Below are positions 47,701 through 56,466 of a DNA stretch of 60,000 nucleotides, piece by piece. The notes under the pieces are model-generated. The model was given only the letters and a program-made list of their open reading frames with translations. It made no database searches and had not been told where the DNA came from. Made by a program: the position numbers and the translations under genes. The DNA comes from Owenia fusiformis (Eukaryota > Annelida > Polychaeta > Sabellida > Oweniidae). The stretch's first letter is position 1. Each line of letters begins with the position of its first letter. The stretch covers positions 3,560,571 through 3,620,570 of the forward strand of contig CAIIXF020000011.1 in the NCBI GenBank assembly GCA_903813345.2. The letters run 5' to 3'.

Positions 47701-50700
47701 ATTTTATCAGTTCTAAATAACTATTTCATAATTATTTAGAAGAAAAACGTCAAGTCAATTGAATGTTTTTCTAAAATACACCTAATTCTGTTGAGCTACT
47801 AAGCAATTTTTCTCATAATTTCTCACTAATTTTGCGTTTTTTTTGTCTAAAACAGTTCGTTCAATCGCCCACCCAAAAATATTTATTCAAAAAGCATAGA
47901 GCCACGCCCAGAAAGCCAAACCAATTTTTTTTATTGAACATATTTATAACTATTTAATCACGTTAAACATCTTATGGAAGCAAGAAGTAGCATTCAAAAC
48001 CAAAGACGAGAACTATAACTAGATATGTAAAGTTGAAAATACCAAAATGACCACTGAACAATGTTCAATTGTGCTCAATATAATTACATGCCTGGTTTCA
48101 ATGACTGATGAGTTAACATAAGCTTGAGGTTTTCGTGGGCTCATCAACTCAATATAGAAAGTGTACGAGGGGCGGCAAAACCCAGAGATACCCCAACGAC
48201 TTTCCATTGGTTTTTCTAGTAATCACTATGCCTGATATTTCATTATAGGGGAAACATGCTTTCCTTGCTCAAGTAAAAGGTGGAGGAATGTCACGTGTCC
48301 TGTGTTCGAAAAAAAGCCATTCTTGGCATCGATGTCTATTGAAGACGTAACACTCAAGACCCAGTTATCAAGGTACGATCAATATGTCACAATATAATTA
48401 CAAGTATTAGTTCAACAGGATAACCTATAACATTTGTGTCAGATTAGGATTTTATCATTTCATGTTCTAGGCCATCAAAATTTAGGTTATCGGTATCAGG
48501 TTAGGGTAATAATCACCATAGTGATTTTTGGGAAGGTTAAGACCTCTAGTGTAAGAAAATATGTGGTAGCATTGCAACAGTGGTAGCTAAGTGGGTGTTA
48601 TCACCCATTTTTCAAAATAGGCGCCGTTGCACGAGATACTATATACACTCCCCTCCATGAGTTTGGCAACCTTTTCCCCCCATTGAACTACGCGTTAAAG
48701 CCTCTTTACCTTTGAATTTTTATTTACTTAACCTGCGATGAAAATACTTATATTATTGATGGAAACGTAATTTGACTTTATTTCCAATACCTCCAAATTT
48801 TCTCAATTTTTTTCCTTAATTACAATAGTCGAAAATTGATGATTTTGATGAATTTTTGAAAATCGACATTCCCATGTTAACCAATCGTCTATCTTTATTT
48901 AGAATCGCTGAATGCATGACACTCTAAACTCGCGTGATAAAATACAGCATTTTGATTGGTTACTACTCGTGTTACCATGCCGCGAAAAGCAGTAGTAAAC
49001 AGTCTGAACATGTTAATGAACTGCCATATATGGAACATTTGTTTCTCCGATTGGTTAACCTGAATGAATATAATAGTCGAACGATTCATTGATAAATATC
49101 GGAAGTGGGCGTGACCAGCTTTATTTGGACACCATGTTAAATATGTTTCAAATTAAAATGGCCTTGCAAGACGAGTTAACACCAATATTACAAAGTACAA
49201 ACACATATCTATTTTTTCATTATATATTTATTTCTTCATTATACATACATTTGTTTTAAACTACATTGATGTATTTTGGGGATATATTTGCTATTAGATC
49301 TTTAAAGCAATACTTACATATTCATTTTGGCACCCATTTTGGTAGCCATCTTGGATTTATATGAAAAATAATAATTTGACGACTCAGATTTAAACATAAA
49401 TGAAATCATTCATTGACCCCTAAAATGCAGACATGGGCTCAAAAAACACTATTTTTAGTGTTTTTGAACTTAAATCAATAGTTACATACTCGTTTTGGCA
49501 CTCATTTTGACGGCCACCTTGGATTCCTGTAAAAAGTAATTGTTTGGTGACTTAGATTTAGACATAAAGACATAAATGAAATTCTAGACTCCTTAAATCC
49601 TAGTCCTGAAATCACAGTTTTTGCATTTCAGTCTGCTTGGATAAACCCGCTCTTATATTGCAACAGCGGCAATTTTGAAAAACCATTTAGTTACCCATTT
49701 AGTTACCACTGTTGCAATACTATCACATATTTTCTCACTCTAGAGGTCTTAACCTTCCCAAAATCACTATGGTGATTATTCCCCTAACTTGATACCGACC
49801 AACCCCCCAGGCAGGTGGCCTATTTATGTTTCAACATACATACATCTGTCCAAATAAAATGTAATGTAATTGATTTTAAAGGGGAGAGACAATACATGAC
49901 TCTTAGTTCGATATTTGTTTCAGGACAAAATGCATAAAGAATGATCAATGGGGTTTTGATTATGAGACAGGGACCATGTGGGTAGCTAAAGGTTGCAGAG
50001 CCGAGTTTTGTGTACACTTTAAAGAATTGGAATCAACAACTACACCAGGTTCAACAAGTCCATCAAATCCACCAGGTATAAAAACTCTCATATGCACATT
50101 TTTCTATTACATTTTTACGTGTTTTCCATCACCGACTTTGCATTCTGCACTTTAATGATCTTATAGCTTTTTACCATCTATACTGCACGGAATTTAACGT
50201 TTCAGTTTTTAGGTGTGTTTTTAATTACTTCTTGCTCAAAATGTGTATATTCTCTAACCAAAAGGTTGTTCATTTTTATTTTGAGATTATAAATGTTCAG
50301 TAGTGACCTCTATGAATCAATAAATATTAATTTATATTATATAATAGCATGCACATGTTTTTTATTTATTTTTTGTTTGATTGTTGATATATAATCAAGA
50401 TAAACTTCAATTCAAAAGCTATGACAATCATTTAAACACTATATATTATGTTATATACTGTAACCTCACCGAATTATGTTAAATAGTTAAAGTTTTGAAT
50501 TGTCACCGTACTGTCGATCGAAAGACAATACCTCTGTATTTTTCAACTTGAATCAGGTGCAATCAAATTCCATGACATATTCAGTCACATGATTTAATAT
50601 TTCTAAATTGTATTCACTTAATAACTTGCCACAAGCTTAAATGTATATGAAACGACACAGTTTCATTTACAAAGACAGAATATTATTCCATTGAGCTTGC

Positions 50701-53700
50701 ATCTTCTAATAAACAATTGTGCACCTATTTAAGTATATATCTATCTATAAATATATCGGGTGTGCCAAAAATGAGACGATTTTTGGTATTCTCTCGGCAA
50801 CTGATGAACCACATTCACTGAAAAGTTGTATGCAGTAACCTAAGAGTTTCATAAGAAAATTGTTAAAACACAAAAAAGATATAGAGATATTCTGTAAGTA
50901 CTAAGCAATTCAAAAAAGAATGCCAAAAATTCCCATCCAGGAGCTATGCGATGAGATCTCTATGGTGTTTGTATCAGCTATCATATGATAATATATGTCA
51001 ATCAGTCAATTATATCTTGTTTGTGTGCCATATCTAATCATTTCATTCTTCCCAAATACCCCAAAGCCATTCATTCTCAAAATTCCTTTACCCCCTATCA
51101 CACCAAACTAGTTCTTACCCGTTCTTGCCAGTCCTATGAAAAAGTCGTAAAACGGACTCAGTCTGGCTGTGGTCGGGTAATATGTCTAAAATAATGAGCT
51201 ACTTCGTTAATAAACAGTCTTCAATACGTCCATCTCATTCGCAGTTCGTTCAGGTCGCACCTGGTCGGTGTGCAACGTCGTATAACGCGTCCCTTAGTCT
51301 AGAAGGTCATCATGACCTGATTACAGAACGGAATGGTCGCCATCCATTCAAAATTCTAAAATCACCTTCCCGTCTGTGAACGTTCATGAAGTTCGTAAAT
51401 AGACATAGAAAGTTGCAGCTACGTTCATTCCGTCCGCACACAGTTTAAAACCAGTTTTGAAGAACGCAGTGGCAACTTGTTTGGTGTGATAGCTATATTT
51501 TTGCTAACTCGTTCATAAGCAGTCTTAAATACGTTCTTAATCAGTTTAAACCCGTTTGCAATTAGTTCTACCTCGTTCTCATTATGTCCTCAGACAATTC
51601 AACTCGTTGTTAAAACGTCCCTAGTAGGATTGAAGTACGACGGTTCCGTTCGTAGTACGTCCAGCTCGTCGTTAGTACGTTGTCACTCGTTCTAATTGTA
51701 GAACGTATCGACCACGAGAACATTTTGAGCATGTTCTAAGTTCTAGGGGACCTACCCGTTCGAGTACGTTCGATGAAGTTTGTAAATAGACCCCAAACGG
51801 TTCTAGGTACGTCCAGTCCGTTCGTACACAGTTGAAGCCCGTTTTCGAGAACGTAGTGAAAACTAGTTTGGTGGAAAGTAGGGTTAAGGTGATATTGTTA
51901 GAATCAATAAGGAAAAGTATTTTTGCTTGTAAGTGAATTCTATATTGATATAAGTTATTTTGACAAATCAATTCAAAAGTATACACACAAAATAAGACCA
52001 ATCTCTTCTCTATCCATAACAATAGAATTTTGCTTATCTACTGCTGAGAAATTACTTTACACATTGCTTCCCATTTTTGGGCACAGCATGACGTTCTCAT
52101 TGCGTCACTCCGGTATCTTTTTACATGCTATCTTGAATTTCTTAGTTGAGTAACATAACATTTACTTGATCTTTTTCATACTTTTGGAGCTTGTGAACGA
52201 TACTCTTGGGCTACTTTGTAGAAATTTTCATAAATTAAAAAAAAAGATGCATATCTTATAAATGAATAAAAAAGAAGCCCGTGCGTCTCAAAATCACAAC
52301 CTCATGTTTATGACGTTCTGGCACTCTAGACCATGGACCTTTGCCAGATTCCTCCTGTTGGTCCCTAGCATTAATGATATTATTCATTACTCAATGATAT
52401 TACTTCATTGAGCCTATTACCAATAGGGACTGTGGACTGTGGATCTGACTTGGGTCTGTGCCCTAGACCGCTCAGCTACATGTAACCACAAAAATTGTTT
52501 CATCAGCTAATTATATAATATTCTCAGTACTGTAATTAGACTCAAGAAACTTTGTTGAATCATTTTAGAAATGAAGAATACATTTATAAAAGATAAACTA
52601 AATAGGAATAATATATTAACTTAACTTACACCAGGAACATCAGCTACTCCGGCAACATCAGCTGCACCAGGAACATCAGCTGCACCGAGTACACCAGCTG
52701 CACCAGTAACAACAGCTGCACCAGGAACATCAGCGGCACCGAGTACATCAGCTGCACCAGTTACATCAGCTGCACCAGTAACATCAGCTGCACCAGTTAC
52801 ATCAGCTGCACCAGTAACATCAGCTGTACCAGTAACATCAGCTGCACCAGTTACATCAGTTTCACCAGGAACATCAGCTGCACCAGTTACATCAGCTGTA
52901 CCAGTAACATCAGCTGCACCAGTAACATCAGCTGCACCAGTTACATCAGCTGCACCAGTAACATCAGCTGCACCAGGAACATCAGCTACACCGAGTACAT
53001 CGACAACACCAGGTAATTTTAGATAAGAGTTTCTTTTATAGCTTGTTACATAAAGGACACATATGCTTAATGTTTAATTATTCTCTTGGCATAACTTTTC
53101 GTTGTTTGCGAGATTGTGCCATTTTACTGCATTTATACTTATAAAGTCAATTTCAATTTTGTTTTTGTAAAGTTAGATCAAGTAATACATTTTAAACCCT
53201 TTATGTAAATCAGATAGTTCAACGTTTTTAAACGTTATTCTGGTAAAAAATCTGTTTCTAGTCTTTCTCATCATTCAAGAGGATAATCTCAAACAGAAGC
53301 TTTTTAACAATTATGAAATGATTTAAATGATTAAGAGATTTCTTCAGTTTTTTTTAACTTCACCAGTTCAAACTCTACAACCTCCTGATATCCCCTTACA
53401 TGTATTATGTATTGTAAAAAGGCACAAGTAAAATACCATCTCATTATAAAATAAAAATGATATTCCTCAAAATCATAGGATATCCTATAAATAGAATATC
53501 AATTAGTAGGATATCAAGTAGTTGTCAGGATGGCCCTGAATTCGAAAATGCCACCATTTTTCGAAGAGATATCTTTGTAAAATGAAAATAATCATAATTT
53601 GACAACGAAGGTCTAAACAGTTGGATTGGCTACTCCGTGCAGTTGCTATTTTTCTAGTTTCACTTTAGGAGGGCCAGGTAGGTCAAAATTGAATATTGCA

Positions 53701-53862
53701 CTATTCCCACTTTCGAAACTAATTGTATTGGCTCTATTTAACGTCATTTTATTTCAGCAGAGTGTGAGGACAAAGATCGCCAATGCTCTGGTTGGGGAAG
53801 CTTTTGTTTAACCAATGACTTTGTTAGAACAAATTGCCTTAAAACCTGCAACACCTGCCCTG
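44731..53862 (+). CDS. Secreted mucin-like EGF / GCRA-domain / ShKT protein (multi-exon, 3' end not placed)
   Basis: Nine coding exons join in frame over 1153 bases, 384 codons plus one base: 44731-44791, 44960-45043, 46268-46360, 46465-46503, 47455-47571, 48249-48372, 49924-50075, 52635-53012 and 53758-53862. Every junction has AG/GT borders. All are phase 1 except the one splitting the GCRA domain (phase 2). Order: signal peptide, Thr/Pro linker, partial EGF, linker, full EGF, domain with [10 protein letters not shown], Thr/Ser/Pro linker, 21 hexapeptide repeats, ShKT. From family knowledge, EGF and ShKT modules are disulphide-rich extracellular folds and the Thr/Ser/Pro-rich parts are expected to carry O-glycans. 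A secreted mucus, matrix or defence-surface role is inference. No transmembrane segment is seen. The last exon ends in a strong donor, so more exons must follow. Confidence 0.82.
44960..45043 (+). CDS. Exon 3: Thr/Pro-rich linker
   Basis: 84 bases, phase 1 on both sides, encoding [13 protein letters not shown] followed by a Thr/Pro/Ala stretch ending QPG. The high Thr/Ser/Pro content suggests an O-glycosylated spacer directly after the signal peptide. Confidence 0.75.
45290..46010. mobile_element. Related copy of the 40316-41392 element, in intron 3
   Basis: GGTATCGATATGGTGAACTG near 45316 and the inverse near 45985 match inner repeats of the 40316 element. TACCAAGAACAAA then GTGTTTTCTAAAAC near 45820 matches the reverse complement near 40880. 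The outer CAGGGTTGGCC ends are not found, so the copy is truncated or diverged. Confidence 0.6.
46268..46360 (+). CDS. Exon 4: partial EGF-like module
   Basis: 93 bases, phase 1-1. It has the C3-to-C6 half of an EGF fold: one Cys, 13 residues, C-I-C, eight residues (PPNKRGEN), then Cys. The first two EGF cysteines are absent and no exon supplying them was found. Either it is an unusual four-cysteine variant or a small upstream exon was missed. Confidence 0.7.
46465..46503 (+). CDS. Exon 5: 13-codon linker
   Basis: Acceptor TTTTTCAG and donor GTAAGT are both near consensus. The exon is phase 1-1 and reads [13 protein letters not shown] with a single Cys. Very short, but both splice sites are good and the frame is kept. 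Confidence 0.6.
46599..46770. mobile_element. 172-bp MITE in intron 5, copy 1
   Basis: CCGGTGTAAAAG at 46599 is mirrored by CTTTTACACCGG ending at 46770. The interior matches 55591-55752 in direct orientation (GGTCCTA, CAGGGCCAGTAAG, GGACCATAAT). Confidence 0.88.
47455..47571 (+). CDS. Exon 6: complete EGF module
   Basis: 117 bases, phase 1-1, one EGF domain per exon. Spacing is C-x4-C-x6-C-x9-C-x-C-x8-C, beginning DNACSSSPC and ending [22 protein letters not shown] resembles the Asn/Tyr region of calcium-binding EGF modules but has one residue more than the hydroxylation consensus, so calcium binding is uncertain. Confidence 0.88.
48249..48372 (+). CDS. Exon 7: first half of the GCRA-motif domain
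   Basis: 124 bases, entering in phase 1 and leaving in phase 2. It encodes [20 protein letters not shown] and ends in VTLKTQLS. The 'xVxLxxQLS' strand before a Cys matches the N-terminal half of a small Cys-containing domain that continues in exon 8. Confidence 0.75.
48485..49802. mobile_element. ~1.3-kb inverted-repeat element in intron 7
   Basis: GGTAATAATCACCATAGTGA near 48504 is mirrored by ATCACTATGGTGATTATTCC near 49762. Flanking matches include AAGACCTCTAG and TTGCAACAGTGG against their complements. The arms are about 110 bp and no coding region was seen. Confidence 0.8.
49313..49600. repeat. Two diverged tandem units inside the intron-7 element
   Basis: TTACATA(T/C)TC-TTTTGGCAC-CATTTTG and GACATAAATGAAAT-like words recur at 168-base spacing, starting near 49313 and 49481. 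Confidence 0.65.
49924..50075 (+). CDS. Exon 8: second half of the GCRA-motif domain and Thr/Ser/Pro linker
   Basis: Acceptor TTTGTTTCAG ends at 49923. Carrying two bases from exon 7, it encodes [20 protein letters not shown] then [13 protein letters not shown], followed by [16 protein letters not shown]. The W-G then WV-x-x-GCRA-x-F pattern is that of DUF3011-like domains; that name is from memory. The donor GTATAA at 50076 is preferred over an earlier GT at 50049. Confidence 0.8.
51090..51893. mobile_element. ~0.8-kb inverted-repeat element with internal direct repeats
   Basis: CACCAAACTAGTT at about 51100 is mirrored by AACTAGTTTGGTG near 51867. A ~125-base unit is repeated directly at about 51368-51490 and 51757-51880 (shared GAAGTT-GTAAATAGAC, CACACAGTT, GAACG-AGTG-AACT). 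The whole body is rich in CGTTC and GTACG words. Confidence 0.75.
52430..52497 (-). repeat. Possible tRNA-derived fragment
   Basis: On the minus strand TAGCTGAGCGG is an exact A-box match, followed by TCTAGGGCACAGACCC. No good B box follows, so this is only a hint of a tRNA-derived SINE. Confidence 0.3.
52635..53012 (+). CDS. Exon 9: mucin-like exon of 21 hexapeptide repeats
   Basis: 378 bases, phase 1-1, consist of 21 tandem 18-base units with no leftover. The consensus peptide is VTSAAP with Gly, Ser or Ala at position 1 and occasional Thr, Val or Ser changes. Almost every unit offers Thr and Ser beside Pro, as in mucin O-glycosylation domains. The acceptor is weak in pyrimidines (ACTTACACCAG). 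The units at both ends (with ATP and TTP) are the most diverged, a pattern expected from expansion in the middle of the array. Confidence 0.9.
53013..53757 (+). other. Intron 9
   Basis: AT-rich intron between the repeat exon and the ShKT exon. No repeat termini recognised. Confidence 0.6.
53758..53862 (+). CDS. Exon 10: ShKT domain
   Basis: 105 bases, phase 1-1, encoding six cysteines in ShKT order: [15 protein letters not shown], nine or more residues, then NC-x3-TC-x2-TC. The conserved Asp, Trp and Gly are present. In animals this fold occurs in many enzymes, matrix and mucus proteins, and in some venoms; position at the end of a mucin-like protein favours a structural role. The acceptor is CAGCAG, so use of either AG adds or removes one Ala in frame. 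The donor is GTAAGA at 53863. Confidence 0.88.
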
Positions 53863-54288
53863 GTAAGATAACAATATACTACCTATAAATAGTCCATGGT
53901 ATGAAATGTCTAGAACTATATGTTGCAGCAATATTTGAACAAACGTTTAATACCTTCCTTTTTATACATAAATTGATTCATTTAGTTAACAATAATACAC
54001 ATAAGTCGTGACCATTTAAAAAGAGAATGAACCGTTTAGTCCCTTTCTGTAAACCCAAAAACGAAAAAACAGCAGTGTAATTCATATATTAGAACCGTCA
54101 ATATTTTATTATCGTATTTCATTTACAATATTTTTACACAGTATATTCATATCTCACCGAAACAGATGAAGTTTAAATAATTTTATTAACACATATTCAT
54201 GAGAATGTCTAGTAAAAATGCGTTTCTTTTTATCATATAGAATTTTCTATGTAGCTTTTAACTAGATTTACAAATACACTATCCCCAG
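53863..54288. other. Downstream intron sequence, nothing recognised
   Basis: Presumably the next intron. No coding signal. Confidence 0.4.
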
Positions 54289-54674
54289 ATAGAAATTTCT
54301 ATACAAAAGATTCCGTTGGCTTTGCGTATAGAATTTCCTATGCGGATGACGCTGGAAATATTAATTTTGTTATTGATAAACATTTGGTTAGCGGTATAGA
54401 AATTTCTATGTGAAGGCCAACGGAAAATTCTAATTCTGTTACTGGTAAAATATTTCTCCTTGTATAGAAATTTCTATATGGATATATTTCTATACGGTAT
54501 AGAAATTTCTATGTGAAGGCCAATGAAAAATACTAATTCTGTTACTGGTAAAACATTTCTCCTTGTATAGAAATTTCTATATGGATAATGGCAAAAATAA
54601 AAATTGAAACGCTTCATAGAAATTTCTATGTGGGTGCATATTTAAATTATGGTTGCTGGTATAGAAATTTCTAT
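54289..54674. repeat. Seven exact copies of the palindrome ATAGAAATTTCTAT
   Basis: Exact 14-base palindromes start at 54289, 54396, 54464, 54499, 54567, 54616 and 54661. Degenerate copies occur at about 54331 and 54710-54770. Part of the spacing comes from a ~103-base duplication (54394-54480 and 54497-54585). The centre AGAAATTTCT contains two inverted nGAAn units, as in heat shock elements, but only two per site. Confidence 0.9.
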
Positions 54675-54780
54675 ATAAGGATAGAGTAGAAAAATAAAAA
54701 ACGAAACACTGTATAGAAAGCTGTATAGAAGGTCAAAAAATAAAAATCGAATGTCTGTATAGAGATGTGTATTCGAAAAC

Positions 54781-55495
54781 CTTTGGTACTCAAAAATTAA
54801 AATGGAATACATCATATATAGAATGTTTGTCATGCATCTTAAATTTTCGGCCTATTGTAATTATTTGGAGGTATAGCCAATGAAGTCAAATTACATCACC
54901 ACCAGAAAAATTACTGATTTTCAGGTGTTTTTTTATCGCTGACGGTTACGAAAATCAATGATAAATTTGCATTACATTCTATAACAACAACTCTCCACTA
55001 TACAAGTATAATCCACCCCCTAGGTCATATAAGATTCAATTAAAATCGGCTTGAATTAGTATTTTTCAAAATTGTACGGGCATCGACAACACTAAGTCGA
55101 TTTTTAGACATTGTATGGGCGCTTGGAGAATTTTACCGCACACATAAAAGTTGCAGATGTTTAACCGTTTTTCTCAATTCAACTAATCAGAGCCTAACCT
55201 GCCGGCGCCCGTATGGTCACCGAACGATTATCGTACGTACGGCTATCTGTGACATCGTACGATCATGTGTGATTTCGCACAATATTGCAAACGTAATTAT
55301 AAAATAAAACTTGACGTTAATACCGGGCGCTAATATACAATTGGCCTGTCTTGTTCCTTACCCCGGGGCCACCATGGGAGCATATCTGGTCAAATATTCC
55401 CGATCCCCGGCCCCTTCCCCCGAATCGACTATATGTAAACATCAAAATTACTTGTCAAGAGGCTAAACTCATGAATGTTGAGAGATACAGATGCA
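54781..55495. other. Sequence without supported feature
   Basis: A 40-codon open stretch after an AG near 54924 could be an exon by frame but has no domain features; not called. Confidence 0.4.
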
Positions 55496-55600
55496 GTACT
55501 TTGCTTCGATTTTCACTACGGCGCTCGGCCGATTGAGTATGTCGCTAAAAATGTATTCATTTTATAAGAAACTACTCAATCGACCGGGCGCCGGTGTAAA
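55496..55600. mobile_element. Short MITE, copy 3 of the GGCGCCCGGTCGAT family
   Basis: CTACGGCGCTCGGCCGATTG near 55516 is mirrored by TACTCAATCGACCGGGCGCC at 55573-55592. The inner part AAAATGTATTCAT also occurs in the 35946 copy. It abuts the MITE starting at 55591. Confidence 0.7.
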
Positions 55601-55752
55601 AGGGTAGGAGGTCCTATTAATTTATAGTCCTACTCTCCATTGATTAATATGATGACCTCTTTCCTTTATTATCTTATACACAATCAGGGCCAGTAAGAGC
55701 CTTTAAAAAGGGGGACCATAATCCCTAGGGACCATAATTTCTTTCACACCGG
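55591..55752. mobile_element. 162-bp MITE, copy 2
   Basis: Bounded by CCGGTGTAAAAG and CTTTCACACCGG; direct match to 46599-46770 in the interior. Confidence 0.85.
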
Positions 55753-55904
55753 GACGAACTTCCTTGTCAAATTCCTATCCCTGGGGCCAATATTGTGTAT
55801 TAAGTTCATTTACAAACATTTCCAGATGTTATCATATCGCCCAATAAAGATCTTAACATTTCTAAGTTACATATTGTGGGTAAAGGCACACGTTGCCTTA
55901 TTTC

Positions 55905-56466
55905 CCGTACTCCCGTACTGAGTAAGGGCAATCTACAACTGATTCGGTTCGGTCCTGTAACTGATTCGGTTCGTTTCCACGCATGCACAAAATAAAAGAT
56001 GTTTCCCATGATACCTGTCGATTAGAACACTCTTCCATTAGTCCGACATTAGGCATCATCATCATTGCTATGAACTATTTAGTATGAATAAGGAACATCC
56101 GTACCATGATCCTGGGCAGTTGCTTTAAATCTACACCATGACACGTCTGAAATAATTACTGGTCATATTTATTTGATGAATATTAAAGTATGATCATTGA
56201 CTGCTGCGGCCAATATGGAAAAGATAAATGTATGGGCGAAACATATGTAAATGAAAGAAATTTACTTTTCATAGAGGGGCAAAAAGGCCCAAATTCGAAA
56301 CATAATGCCCCCTGGGTAAATTCTATCTTGATTTTCAAATGACCACTGCCCATGCACCATATAAGATCGGCCACTGAATTACATTTGAAATGCGTAGAAA
56401 ATATGCGCAGAGAACCGAATCAAAGAACCGGATCAGTTGTAGATTGTCCTTAGTGCTCAGTACTCT
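55905..56466. repeat. Short inverted repeat around ~0.4 kb
   Basis: GGCAATCTACAACTGATTCG near 55927 is mirrored near 56430-56452 (GATCAGTTGTAGATTGTCC), with GAACCGAATC also shared. Probably a transposon remnant; it overlaps a chance open frame that resembles an exon. Confidence 0.6.

Larger units (their letters stand above)
50076..52634 (+). other. Intron 8
   Basis: 2.56 kb. Holds the inverted-repeat element at 51090-51893, a possible mariner-type end at 50758 (GGGTGTGCCAAAAATGAGAC) and a possible tRNA-derived fragment near 52430. No additional coding exon was supported. Confidence 0.6.

Noticed and set aside
55825-56011. 62-codon open stretch after TTTCCAG, phase compatible with the ShKT exon
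   Set aside because: It overlaps the inverted repeat 55905-56466, has no cysteine pattern of a known module, and the minus strand is equally open.
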